DNA of 64,000 nt from Bremerella volcania. GTDB lineage: Bacteria > Planctomycetota > Planctomycetia > Pirellulales > Pirellulaceae. The stretch spans positions 3,472,001 through 3,536,000 of the forward strand of contig NZ_CP036289.1 of assembly GCF_007748115.1 (NCBI RefSeq). Direction: 5' to 3'. The notes beneath the pieces are model-generated. The model was not told the DNA's origin. It did not search any database and saw nothing but the letters and a program-made list of their open reading frames with translations. Made by a program: the position numbers and the translations under genes. Below, piece after piece: positions 38,896-48,369 of the stretch (its first letter is position 1; every line of letters begins with the position of its first letter).

Positions 38896-39338
38896 ACCGT
38901 TTTCTCGAAATGGCGTCGGCATGCCAGCTATCGAAATACGAAGATCACGTATATTCAGCCGATCTTCGCTTTGACCTCCAGAACATCTCGAACTTTGTCG
39001 TCGAGTGCGAGATGCTACGCCAGGGAATCAGTTCTGGGCTGACGCTTGGTGGCGACAGATTCCAGGTTGCTCTCCGATTCAACGAATCGACCGCTCTATC
39101 AAGTTCACTGCTTGAGAATCCTCGCAGATGCATTATCACGCTGAATACCATCGATTTGGAGGCCATCGTTGCGTTCTTGCTGCGATATCTACGCGATGGT
39201 CTTGCCGAAGTATCGCACCTCGATATTGATCTGCAGCAACAAGAAGCCGACCAAGTCGACTTGGTAATCTACGCCGCCGATTCTCAGTCTCCCATGGGCG
39301 CGGAAGAGGCCAAGCGGTTGTTGGACGCCGACGATTGA
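38892..39338 (+). CDS. Putative immunity protein for second toxin cassette
   Basis: 148 residues, acidic, no signal peptide or membrane segment. I do not recognise the family. The gene overlaps the toxin stop by four bases, so it is translated together with it, and its size and charge fit a cytoplasmic antidote to a basic C-terminal tip. Segments such as RRCIITLNTIDLEAIVAFLLRYLRDG suggest an alpha/beta fold. Function rests on position only. Confidence 0.6.
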   Translation: MNRFLEMASACQLSKYEDHVYSADLRFDLQNISNFVVECEMLRQGISSGLTLGGDRFQVALRFNESTALSSSLLENPRRCIITLNTIDLEAIVAFLLRYLRDGLAEVSHLDIDLQQQEADQVDLVIYAADSQSPMGAEEAKRLLDADD

Positions 39339-39389
39339 CTTTGTTCGACTTAGAACCTGTCTGTGAAGCCGCTATTATTTCTTCTAGCT

Positions 39390-39855
39390 ATGTCTACGGA
39401 AAAGGACCTTCGACATCAAATTGAGTTTCTCAAGACGGAAAACGAAATGCTCCTCGAGCGGGTGCAAAAAAAGAAACTCTTCCTGCGGCAAGGCAAACGC
39501 GAACGACTTCTTAAGCTAGGATCCGTGCTTGGTTCCGCTATTCGCCAATTGATTACCAGCGAGGACCGGCCGACCCCTTGTGAATAGGATCAATCGCGAG
39601 TTCGTCGTTCTTGTCGCCAAGGAAACCGGTTGGGCTACAGCCGAATACTGGGAGAGATTCGGAAGCTTGGTATCGGCCGCATATCGCGGCAGACCGTGAA
39701 GAACATCTTGGTCGAAAATGGATGGACTTGACCCAGGTCCCGAGCGTGGGTGAGGAACATGGTCTGAGTTTTTGAAAGCACACCACCACACGCTTTGGGA
39801 GCGCGACTTCTTCAGCAAACGCATCTGGACATCGACAGGGCCGCGTAGAAACCCA
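39390..39855 (+). pseudogene. Integrase-core transposase remnant
   Basis: Start MSTEKDLRHQIEFLKTENEML is the usual N-terminus of an integrase-core transposase found in many planctomycetes. The frame then stops at 39585-39587 and continues in other frames: ETGWGYSRILGEIRKLG-like, GRISRQTVKNILVENG, and WSEFLKAHHHTLW ERDFFSK-like. At least two frame changes and loss of the catalytic C-terminal half make it inactive. It lies directly after the second immunity gene and may have taken part in cassette exchange. Confidence 0.8.
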
Positions 39856-39892
39856 ATTTGACGATTCCGATAAACGATATCCTGGTGCTCAA

Positions 39893-41377
39893 TTATTCAG
39901 GCCGGATCCCCCGTTCTCTTTCGATTGCGGCTTCAAACGCCGCCACGGTTTCCGGTGACGGCTTGAAGGATCCGGGACGTTTTCCCCGGGCAATATCCAT
40001 CGGCGTTGTTCCGTACTTGCTTTTGCGATTCCAAACCCTGGACTCCGCACCGAGGCGATGAAGTTCAGTGACCACCGTCGGGAAATTTCGGTAAGCGGCA
40101 CCATGCATGACCGTTTCACCGTTTCCGTCGACATGATTGACATCCGCGCCCAAGCTGCAAAGAAGGCCGAGTGTTGCAATGACTTCTTCGGGCGTTCCTG
40201 GTTCTTCCCCAACTGCGAAAACGCCGATTCCAGCAGCCGCGAGAAGGGGCGTCACGTTATCCGCATTTGCTTGAGTCGGATCAGCCCCTAAGTCCAAAAG
40301 AACCTCCAGTAGCTCCAAATCGGCCGTTTTGCTGGCAAACAAAAAGGGGGTAGCTCCCTTGTGGTTGAGCCGTGCCCGTCCGCCCTTCCCGCCCACAAGC
40401 TGCAAATTGATGTCGGCACCTAGACGCACAATTTCACGAACGAATTGCAGATCGGTAACGTTTCCCGAACCGCGCGGAGGAGGATCGCCGTCGACATTGT
40501 CCCCAATGTTGGTTCTGCGAACCCACGTCAATGCGTGCAATGGTGAATAGCCGCTACGTTGGTCATTCGGGTCGGCACCAAGATGTACCAAATCCAAGGC
40601 GAGTTCAAAATGGCCACTTTCAACCGCCAACATCAATGCTGACATCTTATCGCGTGGAGCACGCCCGGCCGTACTCTTGGGACGCATCACTCGATTAACA
40701 TCAACTCCTGAGGCAATCAAGGTTCGAGCAACGTCAATCTTTCCTTGACGTGCTGCGAACATGAGCGCGGTAAATCCGGAAGAAAGACTCCGATTAGGAT
40801 CTGCTCCCGCCTGAAGAAGACGCTGGACGACTTGCGTATGCCCCTCTGCCGCTGCCCACATTAGTGCCGTTTGCCCGTTCCGTTCAGTAGAATCGACCTC
40901 GGCTCCAGCCTTGAGCAAGAGATCGACGGAATCAACGATACCGGTTCTGGCCGCGGTCATTAACGGAGTTTCTCCCCCGGCAACTGCCAGATTCGGATTT
41001 GCGCTGGCATTGAGAAGCGCACGAACAACTTTCGGCTTTCCCATTTCGCAGGCGATCGAAAGGGCCGTAATCCCGTATTCGGTTGGAGAGTCCACGTCGG
41101 CTGCGGAGTCGATCAAAACACGCGTCGCTTCATCGCTGCCATGGAATGCCGCCCAGTGCAGTGCCGTCATACCGTCAGGCTGTGCCGCGTTGGGGTTCTG
41201 ATTAGCACGAAGATGCTTCTCTACGGATGCCCAATCGGCACTCTCAGCCGCATCGACAAGCGAGATCTCGCGTGTTTCGCCATATAACTCACCTGTCCCG
41301 GCCAACAGCACTAGTGTCGCAGCGATCGACGTCGTCCAGAGGAGCCAATTCATGCGGTTATCAGGGAATGCAAACAT
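39893..41377 (-). CDS. Exported ankyrin-repeat protein
   Basis: 494 residues with about nine to eleven ankyrin repeats between residues 40 and 470 (repeated pattern G-x-TALHWAA, G-x-x-VVRALLNASANPN, GQTALMWAAAEGH). A signal peptide is seen (WLLWTTSIAATLVLLAGTGELYG); Met9 at 41353 is an equally good start. Such proteins mediate protein binding and commonly follow DUF1552/DUF1592 gene pairs in planctomycetes, as here where only three bases separate it from the DUF1552 gene. Partner unknown. Confidence 0.9.
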   Translation of the reverse strand: MFAFPDNRMNWLLWTTSIAATLVLLAGTGELYGETREISLVDAAESADWASVEKHLRANQNPNAAQPDGMTALHWAAFHGSDEATRVLIDSAADVDSPTEYGITALSIACEMGKPKVVRALLNASANPNLAVAGGETPLMTAARTGIVDSVDLLLKAGAEVDSTERNGQTALMWAAAEGHTQVVQRLLQAGADPNRSLSSGFTALMFAARQGKIDVARTLIASGVDVNRVMRPKSTAGRAPRDKMSALMLAVESGHFELALDLVHLGADPNDQRSGYSPLHALTWVRRTNIGDNVDGDPPPRGSGNVTDLQFVREIVRLGADINLQLVGGKGGRARLNHKGATPFLFASKTADLELLEVLLDLGADPTQANADNVTPLLAAAGIGVFAVGEEPGTPEEVIATLGLLCSLGADVNHVDGNGETVMHGAAYRNFPTVVTELHRLGAESRVWNRKSKYGTTPMDIARGKRPGSFKPSPETVAAFEAAIERERGIRPE

Positions 41378-41380
41378 GAT

Positions 41381-42715
41381 CTAGATAAACAACTCTTCGA
41401 CTTCGCCAGTGCTATCAGCGAATTGATCCAATGGGACTCCGGCTTTACGTAGTAGGGTCAAATGCAAATTCGACAACGGAGTGGGCTGATCGAAACGGAT
41501 GTGACGTCCTCCCTGCATATTGCCGGCGGCACCACCGGCAACCAAGGTCGGCAAGTTGCTGTGATCGTGCGCATCGGGATCTCCCATGCCGCTGCCGTAC
41601 AGTAGCAGACTGTGGTCTAGAAGTGTTCCACTTCCTTCCGGAATTGATCTGAGCTTCTCCAGAAAGCCTGCAAAAAGTGAAACATGAAACGCGTTGATCT
41701 TTGCGACTTTTGCCAGTTTTTCTGGATTATTACCGTGATGCGTCACGGGATGATGCGGATCGGGAACGCCGATTTCGGGATAGCTACGTGTGCTTGCTTC
41801 ACGAGCCAGCTGGAATGTCGTCACACGGGTTATATCCCCTTGAAACGCAAGTGCCTGAAGATCAAACATGATGCGGGCATGTTCGGCATACGATGCGGGG
41901 ACCCCGAGCGGGCGATCCAAATCGGGTAACGGGTTCTCTTCAATGTTTTCTTCGGCGTATTGAATTCGGCGTTCCACCTCGCGAATATTCTCGAGATAGC
42001 CGTCGATTCTCTGCTGATCTTCGACGCCCAACTGGTTCTTTAGCCTCTTCATTTCGCCAACGACCGAATCCAAAAGACTTGCCCGTCGTGATAGCGCTGC
42101 CTTGCGATCTTCAACTGAACCTCCAGCACCAAAGAGTGTTTCGAATACCAGGCGAGGATGTGCTTCCGCTGGCAGCGGCGTCGTCGGCGATGACCAGGAA
42201 AGATTGTTCTGGTAGACGCAAGCATAGCCATTGTCGCATTGCCCCACGGTGCTTAGCAGGTCCATTGCCAACTCTAGCGAGGGTAATTGCGAGTTCCTAC
42301 CAATTGATCGGGCCGCAATTTGGTCTACCGTCGTACCAAGATAGTAATCGGAACTTTCCGTACGCTTCGCACGGGCTGCGCTGAGGAATGCCGAATTCGA
42401 CGTTGCGTGAGAGCCCGGATAGGCATTCCGCAGTTCCATGTTCGTGATGACCGAAAGTTGATCTTTCACGCCTGACAGCGATGCAAGGCTCGAAGGAAGA
42501 TGTTCGAGTGTACTTCCTTGGGGCGTCCACTCGCTGGGATTGAAGCCCATCGGCATATAGATATAGCTCAGCCGGCGTAGCTTGCTGGGCTCTGCAACGG
42601 TCGTCTCTTCCGCCGTTAGTGCCGGGACCATGGCATTCAACAGTGGCAATGCGACGGCAGCACCGGCACCACGCAGCAAGGTCCGTCTTGATAGAGCTTT
42701 CTTCCTCACGATCAC
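41381..42715 (-). CDS. DUF1552 family protein, Tat-exported
   Basis: 444 residues. N-terminus SRRTLLRGAGAAVALPLLNAM is a twin-arginine signal. Body motifs LSYIYMPMGFNPSEWTPQG, HATSNSAFLSAAR, DQIAAR, HHPVTHHGNNPEKLAK, LLLYGSGMGDPDAHDHSNLPTLVAGG fit DUF1552, a planctomycete/verrucomicrobial family related to DUF1501 sulfatase-fold proteins and of unknown function. Translationally coupled to the upstream DUF1592-type gene (4-bp overlap). Confidence 0.92.
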   Translation of the reverse strand: MIVRKKALSRRTLLRGAGAAVALPLLNAMVPALTAEETTVAEPSKLRRLSYIYMPMGFNPSEWTPQGSTLEHLPSSLASLSGVKDQLSVITNMELRNAYPGSHATSNSAFLSAARAKRTESSDYYLGTTVDQIAARSIGRNSQLPSLELAMDLLSTVGQCDNGYACVYQNNLSWSSPTTPLPAEAHPRLVFETLFGAGGSVEDRKAALSRRASLLDSVVGEMKRLKNQLGVEDQQRIDGYLENIREVERRIQYAEENIEENPLPDLDRPLGVPASYAEHARIMFDLQALAFQGDITRVTTFQLAREASTRSYPEIGVPDPHHPVTHHGNNPEKLAKVAKINAFHVSLFAGFLEKLRSIPEGSGTLLDHSLLLYGSGMGDPDAHDHSNLPTLVAGGAAGNMQGGRHIRFDQPTPLSNLHLTLLRKAGVPLDQFADSTGEVEELFI

Positions 42716-45075
42716 GGCGCAGTCCTCATCAAAAAAGGTGGACTCAAAACGATCCCCTTAACCAGGGTCGAGAATTGATAGTTATCTCTTTCCGCGTCAC
42801 TTACAACGCGTCGAATGGCTGGCCCATCATACGACTCGATCCCTCGCCCTAGGGCATAGGTCATCAGTTTTTCCACAATCGTGGTTGCAAAAATCTCGGG
42901 ACGCTCAAGAAAAAATTTCTCAAGTGCGTCGATACCACTTAGGAAAGATCCGTCTGGAAGTTCACCAGAGGCGTCAACCGGCTGGCCGTTCTCCAGTTCC
43001 CGCCATCGGCCAACGGCGTCAAAGCTTTCCAACGTAAACCCAAGCGGATCGATCAAGTCGTGACAAGTAGCACAGGCCGGATTGCCCCGATGCAGACTTA
43101 GACGATCTCGTACCGAAAGATTGTTCGTCGCGGTGTTCTTTTCTTCCAAAGCAGGAACATTCGGTGGCGGCGGAGGAGGAGGTGTTCCGATCAAATTGCT
43201 GAGAATCCAGTCACCACGGATCGTTGGCGATGTCCGAGTCGCATAGGAAGTAACGGTCAAAACACTTCCCTGCCGAAGCAGGCCGCCTCGGTGTGTCGGT
43301 TGGTCGAGGTCCACGCGTCGAAAATGGCTTCCGTAAACATGATCGATGCCATAGTGGCGGGCAAGCCGCTCGTTGAGGAAGGTGTATGGTGAGTCAATAA
43401 GTGTCGATACACTTCGATCATGGGTGACAACATCGTGGAATAGCAACTCAGTCTCTTTACAAAATGCTTGCCGCAGATTGTCATCCCAGTCTGGGAAGAG
43501 CCGCAAATCCGGCTGTATTGAGTCGAGGTTTCTTAGATGTAGCCACTGACAAGCAAAGTTCTTCGCCAGAGATTCCGAACGTGGATCGGCGAGCATCCGC
43601 TCGACTTGGCGTTCTAAAATGACGGGATCATGAAGCGTTCCCTTTTCGGCTAACGTCAACAGTTCTTCGTCGGGAATGCTGCTCCAAAGAAAGAAGGACA
43701 GCCGGCTTGCCAGTTCGATGTCCGATACTGCATAGTTTTCGCCTGACTTAACGTCAGGAGGAACTGTTTCAATACGGAACAAAAAGTTCGGATTAACCAA
43801 GATCGCCGCGATTGCTGCTTCAATCCCTGCCTCGAATCCGCTCCCTTCCCGTTCTCGACGAAAAAAGGACAACGGGACAGTCAAGTCACTTTCCGCAGGC
43901 GGCCGACGATAAGCTTTTCGCACCAGATTTCGGATGATCGTTTCGCCACATGCCAATTCTTCTTCCTTGGAATCCGGATAGCAGACAAAGATCACGTCGC
44001 GGCTGGCCGTACGCCCTGCCCCCTTCGGTTGAAATGGACCAACAATCGAAATTTCGAAGACGGCGGGCTCTTGCCGCGGATGACGATGTCGATTAAACGA
44101 AGCATCAAAGGGTTGGCGTTTGATTTCCATCAGGGAACGGTACTGTTGCGGGAAGGTGACTCCCAATCGATGCCTGCCCGCCTTAACAGCAAACCGACTA
44201 CTCAATTCGCTATCGACATTGCTGTAGTCGCCATTTTGGGGACGACTAGTAGTCAGCCGATCGATTCTTTTACCATCCAAAAGAACATCAAGATCGTGGA
44301 CTCCATGAATTCCTTCCACCTTCTCATCTCGATCACGTGTCAGCCTCACGTGGACTTCGTATTGTCCATCTTGAGGAAAGTGATGGTCGACAACGGTGCC
44401 ACCACGGGTACCTAGCGGAAGCCCCTCAACGTGGCGGTCCTGTGTTCGATCGGGAGGAAGACGGACAGTTCTCCCCTCAACAAAATCAACACGACGACCA
44501 ATTGCTGTACGACTAATTCGCTCTGCTGCGGTCAGATAGCGGCTTAGCAAAGTTGGGGATAGCTCACCTGTCGTGACATTGTCGAAACCATGACTCTCCG
44601 AATCAGCGGGCAGTAGTTCATCCACATCGACTTCCAATCTGAGCAAGTCACGTACTGCTTGACGATACTCATATCTCGTCATCCGTCGCATCGAGGCCGT
44701 AGCACCTGGCCTGGGAAACTTTGTCGCATGTTTCTGCAACATCGTATCGATTGCATCGATCGCTTGATCGTATTGTTCGTTACTGGGACGGTCAGAGTTG
44801 GCCGGGGGCATTTGCCGCGTCAGCAGACGTCGGTGCACCTTTTCCCAACGATCTGACTCCCATTCGTGTTGATTCGTCCGCGTTAAAGAAGAGGCAAAGC
44901 CATCCAGGCTGAATTGCCCTTCCGGCTCGCCGCCGGAGTGACAATCCAAACAGTATCGTTCGATCAGCGCGGTGAGCCGCGCAGGCTCATTTGGGGTATC
45001 TTCCGCCCCTGCTACGCGCACATTCCATGCAAACGTAATGAACAAACACAAGATGAGTAGAAGATGAGGACGCAT
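42712..45075 (-). CDS. Planctomycete cytochrome-like protein (DUF1587-DUF1592-DUF1588-DUF1585)
   Basis: 787 residues from the ATG at 45075, chosen because it gives a signal peptide (LLLILCLFITFAWNVRVAGA); an ATG 27 codons upstream lacks one. Domain order as usual for the family: haem-type motif CLDCH near residue 43, DUF1587 (YEYRQAVRDLLRLEVD), a carbohydrate-binding-like region with DVLLDGKR, DUF1595/DUF1592 (NPNFLFRIE, YAVSDIELASRLSFFLWSSIPD), DUF1588 (RGGLLRQGSVLTVTSYATRTSPTIRG, and a second CATCH) and DUF1585 near the C-terminus. Predicted periplasmic c-type cytochrome coupled to the DUF1552 protein; pathway unknown. Confidence 0.93.
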   Translation of the reverse strand: MRPHLLLILCLFITFAWNVRVAGAEDTPNEPARLTALIERYCLDCHSGGEPEGQFSLDGFASSLTRTNQHEWESDRWEKVHRRLLTRQMPPANSDRPSNEQYDQAIDAIDTMLQKHATKFPRPGATASMRRMTRYEYRQAVRDLLRLEVDVDELLPADSESHGFDNVTTGELSPTLLSRYLTAAERISRTAIGRRVDFVEGRTVRLPPDRTQDRHVEGLPLGTRGGTVVDHHFPQDGQYEVHVRLTRDRDEKVEGIHGVHDLDVLLDGKRIDRLTTSRPQNGDYSNVDSELSSRFAVKAGRHRLGVTFPQQYRSLMEIKRQPFDASFNRHRHPRQEPAVFEISIVGPFQPKGAGRTASRDVIFVCYPDSKEEELACGETIIRNLVRKAYRRPPAESDLTVPLSFFRREREGSGFEAGIEAAIAAILVNPNFLFRIETVPPDVKSGENYAVSDIELASRLSFFLWSSIPDEELLTLAEKGTLHDPVILERQVERMLADPRSESLAKNFACQWLHLRNLDSIQPDLRLFPDWDDNLRQAFCKETELLFHDVVTHDRSVSTLIDSPYTFLNERLARHYGIDHVYGSHFRRVDLDQPTHRGGLLRQGSVLTVTSYATRTSPTIRGDWILSNLIGTPPPPPPPNVPALEEKNTATNNLSVRDRLSLHRGNPACATCHDLIDPLGFTLESFDAVGRWRELENGQPVDASGELPDGSFLSGIDALEKFFLERPEIFATTIVEKLMTYALGRGIESYDGPAIRRVVSDAERDNYQFSTLVKGIVLSPPFLMRTAP

Positions 45076-45607
45076 ATCGTTAGGGAGTAGCAGGATGGAA
45101 GCGTAGTGCCTATTCAAATCAATTCTATCTTCCCGCAGCCCCTTGAATCTAGCCAATTCCCCAACGTTTAGTGAGCAACGAACAATGATTCAAAGAGAAC
45201 GAATGATGTTGATGAGGCTACGCCCGATTTTGCCCCTAAATCGTCATTCCCAGAATGGCTGGGAAAGTCCAACTCGCTTCTAAGATTATCGTCCTTGGAC
45301 AGTTTGCTCGGTGCGCATCAATTGATTCTTTGGTTTTTGTGCATTCCACGGGATCCGGGATCACAAACGAATGACGCACTTTTGTAAACTCAAATGATTC
45401 GCTGGCAGGCAGTGCAACGTCCGTGTCGTTTCTAATTAAAATGCGGCAAAGTTTGAGCAGCCAACCGCGGCTCCCGAATGGATACTTAGCGCTGGCGATT
45501 TAGCGCCGATGTACCCAAGCGGTCGTCCAGGACAGAAAGACGTTACCGAAAACATCGAACCGCTACCCTTTTCTGTATCAGCATAAGTAAGAAAACCCGA
45601 GATCTTC

Positions 45608-45633
45608 ATCTGGCCAAACTAGCCTGGCCAGAT
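45608..45633. promoter_or_regulatory. Perfect inverted repeat, possible operator
   Basis: ATCTGGCCA and TGGCCAGAT separated by 8 nt, in the middle of a long intergenic region. It could be an operator or a stem; no T run follows. Confidence 0.45.
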
Positions 45634-45910
45634 AATAGGTCGCGGGTGACGCAAGTCCTGAGGCGTCTGATCAACCAATAGCCTGGCGAGTATCAATCCT
45701 GGATTGTTCACGCAACGACCGTTCGGCATTGGGAGATCATAAATCGTACGCATGGCACGCCCTGCTGGGAGACTTTCTGTTCGGTTTTTAACTCTTGGTT
45801 AAGATCTCAGCCATTCCCAGACAGGTAAATCATGGCACTCACCTTCTTTTCTTGGGAGACGCTCACCGTGAAATGGTTAAGGTCGCATTAAGACGTATCA
45901 AACTCGATCG

Positions 45911-45933
45911 AATTCCTGAAATTGTCAGGAATT
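45911..45933. promoter_or_regulatory. Perfect inverted repeat upstream of third sigma gene
   Basis: AATTCCTGA and TCAGGAATT separated by 5 nt, about 115 bp before the sigma start. Dimeric-regulator-like geometry. Confidence 0.45.
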
Positions 45934-46046
45934 GATGTAAGAACTGCGGCGGTAGCTATGGATGCCCATAGAAAATGCGCGATTCGCGTGGTAGGTCTGT
46001 TCCTCACGTTTACTTGTTGGACAGCTCATTTTTCAGTTCTTGCGAG

Positions 46047-46586
46047 ATGAACGGATCCATGACTGAAACCCATCCAACTCCCGTCTTAGCGGCCCTGTGG
46101 GTGAGAGCCCAACCGGCGGTGGCGGCATTTATTTCTTCGTTGGAACCTGACTTCCATGACTCGGAAGAGATCCTACAGCAAACCGCCGTGACCGCGACGG
46201 AAAAGTTCCCTGAGTACGATTCGAAGCGACCTTTCGTTGCGTGGGCAATTGGCCTGGCTCGTATCGAGGCCCTTCGCTATCGCCAGAAAAGAGGAAGAGA
46301 CCGGCATGTTTTTGACAACGAGATCCTGGACCTCGTTGCCGAAGCCGTCCAACAGGAAAACGAACAGATCGGTGAGATTCGGGCAGCGCTGAAAGCTTGC
46401 CTGAGCAAGACGAGTGGCCGAGTCCGCCAGGTTCATGAAATGCATTACGGTAAAGGCATGTCCCCCCGCGAAATCGCGAGCCAGCTTATGTCGACCGAGA
46501 ATTCTGTCTTCGTTGCGCTGCATCGTGCGAGAAATGCCCTCCGGCTGTGCGTCGGAAAGCAATTGAAAAGGATTGGAGTGTCATGA
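46047..46586 (+). CDS. ECF-type RNA polymerase sigma factor
   Basis: 179 residues from ATG 46047 (46059 is as likely). Region 2: FHDSEEILQQTAVTATEKFPEY and PFVAWAIGLARIEALRYRQK; region 4: SGRVRQVHEMHYGKGMSPREIASQLMSTENSVFVALHRAR. Same subgroup as the two other ECF sigma factors in the window but more diverged. Its stop overlaps the FecR-LamG gene start by ATGA. Confidence 0.9.
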   Translation: MNGSMTETHPTPVLAALWVRAQPAVAAFISSLEPDFHDSEEILQQTAVTATEKFPEYDSKRPFVAWAIGLARIEALRYRQKRGRDRHVFDNEILDLVAEAVQQENEQIGEIRAALKACLSKTSGRVRQVHEMHYGKGMSPREIASQLMSTENSVFVALHRARNALRLCVGKQLKRIGVS

Positions 46587-48148
46587 CCGACCCAGAAGAG
46601 CTCATGTCGAAGTACTTATTCGGCCTTTCAACCGACTACGATTCGCGACAGCTGAAGCAATGGCTAAAACAAACGCCAGAGAACGTTCGTGAATTCACGA
46701 GAGCCGTTTACCTGCACCAGGCCATCCGCGATCATCTTTCGGGAGAAGAAGTCTTACGCTCGGAAATAGAAGCGGATGAATCAGCATCGCCTGCAAACGA
46801 CACTTGCGATCTCGCAAATAGCGACCACTCCGAAAGCGCTTACCTTCCGCAAAGACGCACGTTGTGGTTCTCAATCGCGTTGTCGCTGCTTGTCGGCATT
46901 GGAATTACCGCATGGACACTTGTCCCGCCATTCGAGCAAGAGATTGTCGGTGTCGCCAGGGTCCTTGAGCAGCGCGATGCCGTATTCGAATCTAGTTCCA
47001 TGTCTCCACATCATTCGGGAATTCTATCCGGTGGAACTTACTCATTGACCAATGGTGAATTGCTAATCAGATTCCATGGAGGAGCGTTAGGTGTCATACG
47101 TGCCCCAACACAATTCCAAATCAATTCAATTTCTTCCGTCAGATTGCATCGAGGCCAGATCGCAGTGACTTGCCCTTCCCGGGACAGTCGCGGCTTTCGC
47201 GTGAAGGTTCCTCATGGAGACATCGTTGATCTGGGAACGGAATTTGGTGTCGAAGTCGACAAGTTTGGAGATGCGCATGTCTACGTGTTTCAAGGAACGG
47301 TCGTTGCACAAAATGCGAACAATAGGGTCACGCTGAAGGTCGGAGACGCGGCTCGAATTTCCAAGGCTCAGGGCGTCGTTTCCGCCAACGTTTCTCCAAG
47401 CACTTTCTATCGTCAACGTGACTGGGAGATGCCATCCCTACTCAAGCGTGCCGGTGGTGAGGCCAACTTGGCGAATGATTCTAATCTTTTGCTTTGGTTG
47501 CCCATGTCTCGACTGCAGGGGCAAACCACTCCAGTTAATCTGGCAATGGGCGGTCGCAACCCTGTTGTCCTTCAGACCGCCATTGCATTCCACGCTAGCG
47601 ACTCAGGCCTGCATGAATTGTCGGTGACGAATTCTCACGATGCCTTGCACATGAATGTCCCTGGAAACCATCGTCAGCTGACCTTGGCGGCCTGGGTACG
47701 CTTTAGCAAGGAGCAGGGACCAGATCGTGAACATCGGGGAATCCTCATGTCCGATTCCTTTCAAGATCGCGGCGAAGTCCACTGGCAGCGCAAAGGACAC
47801 GACTTCCGCTTGACCATCTCGACCGGAAAAAGAGGCCAACACGAAATCTTTCGTGCCCCCACCGGACGCCTTGAGAACGATCGTTGGTATCACTTGGCAA
47901 GTGTCATCGATCTCGATCAACGCAAAGTTACGCATTATCTTGATGGCGTCGAGGTTGGCCAGCAGCGGGTCCAATCCGTCATAGGTAAGGTCTCCTTAGG
48001 TGAATGTACTTTAGGGGCTTGGGCACCAGGCGCCGAACCGGAAACCGATGACCGCTCCCTCAACGGGGACCTCGACGATGTCATGATTTGGAATCGAGCG
48101 CTTGATGCCGAGCAGATTCGCTCCCTCGCAGACTTTCGGTCGCAATAG
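46583..48148 (+). CDS. FecR-domain membrane protein with C-terminal LamG domain (putative anti-sigma sensor)
   Basis: 521 residues. N-terminal helical segment, transmembrane segment near 92-110 (LWFSIALSLLVGIGITAW), FecR domain about 140-255 (GALGVIRAPTQFQINS, GFRVKVPHGDIVDLGTEFGVEVD), and a LamG-like domain about 320-520 (RQLTLAAWVRFSKEQGP, DRWYHLASVID, LDDVMIWNRALDAEQ). Third copy of this architecture, overlapping its sigma gene by four bases and followed by a strong terminator. No sulfatase lies next to it; the downstream genes are GDPD and DUF1559. Confidence 0.87.
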   Translation: MTDPEELMSKYLFGLSTDYDSRQLKQWLKQTPENVREFTRAVYLHQAIRDHLSGEEVLRSEIEADESASPANDTCDLANSDHSESAYLPQRRTLWFSIALSLLVGIGITAWTLVPPFEQEIVGVARVLEQRDAVFESSSMSPHHSGILSGGTYSLTNGELLIRFHGGALGVIRAPTQFQINSISSVRLHRGQIAVTCPSRDSRGFRVKVPHGDIVDLGTEFGVEVDKFGDAHVYVFQGTVVAQNANNRVTLKVGDAARISKAQGVVSANVSPSTFYRQRDWEMPSLLKRAGGEANLANDSNLLLWLPMSRLQGQTTPVNLAMGGRNPVVLQTAIAFHASDSGLHELSVTNSHDALHMNVPGNHRQLTLAAWVRFSKEQGPDREHRGILMSDSFQDRGEVHWQRKGHDFRLTISTGKRGQHEIFRAPTGRLENDRWYHLASVIDLDQRKVTHYLDGVEVGQQRVQSVIGKVSLGECTLGAWAPGAEPETDDRSLNGDLDDVMIWNRALDAEQIRSLADFRSQ

Positions 48149-48176
48149 CTTCGGCTCCATTGTCTTTGAAATCAGC

Positions 48177-48213
48177 AGCCCCGCGTCATCCATAGGATGG
48201 CCGGGGCTTTTTT
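48177..48213 (+). terminator. Strong Rho-independent terminator
   Basis: AGCCCC-G-CATCC pairs with GGATG-CC-GGGGCT around a short loop, followed by six T residues; 28 bp after the FecR-LamG gene. Confidence 0.88.
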
Positions 48214-48369
48214 CGTCCACACTTCGCAGGAAATAGCCACCTGCTTGCAGTTCGACCGCGCGTCAAGCGTGACCAATGTCTTTGAATTCATCTAACCTTC
48301 ATGAAAGGAATCTCGACTCGCGCTGGATACATGTGAGACTAAAACTATCCCGGTTAACGAGGAGTACCC

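Larger units (their letters stand above)
45076..46046. other. Long divergent intergenic region
   Basis: About 970 bp between the divergent cytochrome and sigma operons. No RNA gene or family-like protein was found. It contains two perfect 9-bp inverted repeats listed separately. Confidence 0.55.
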
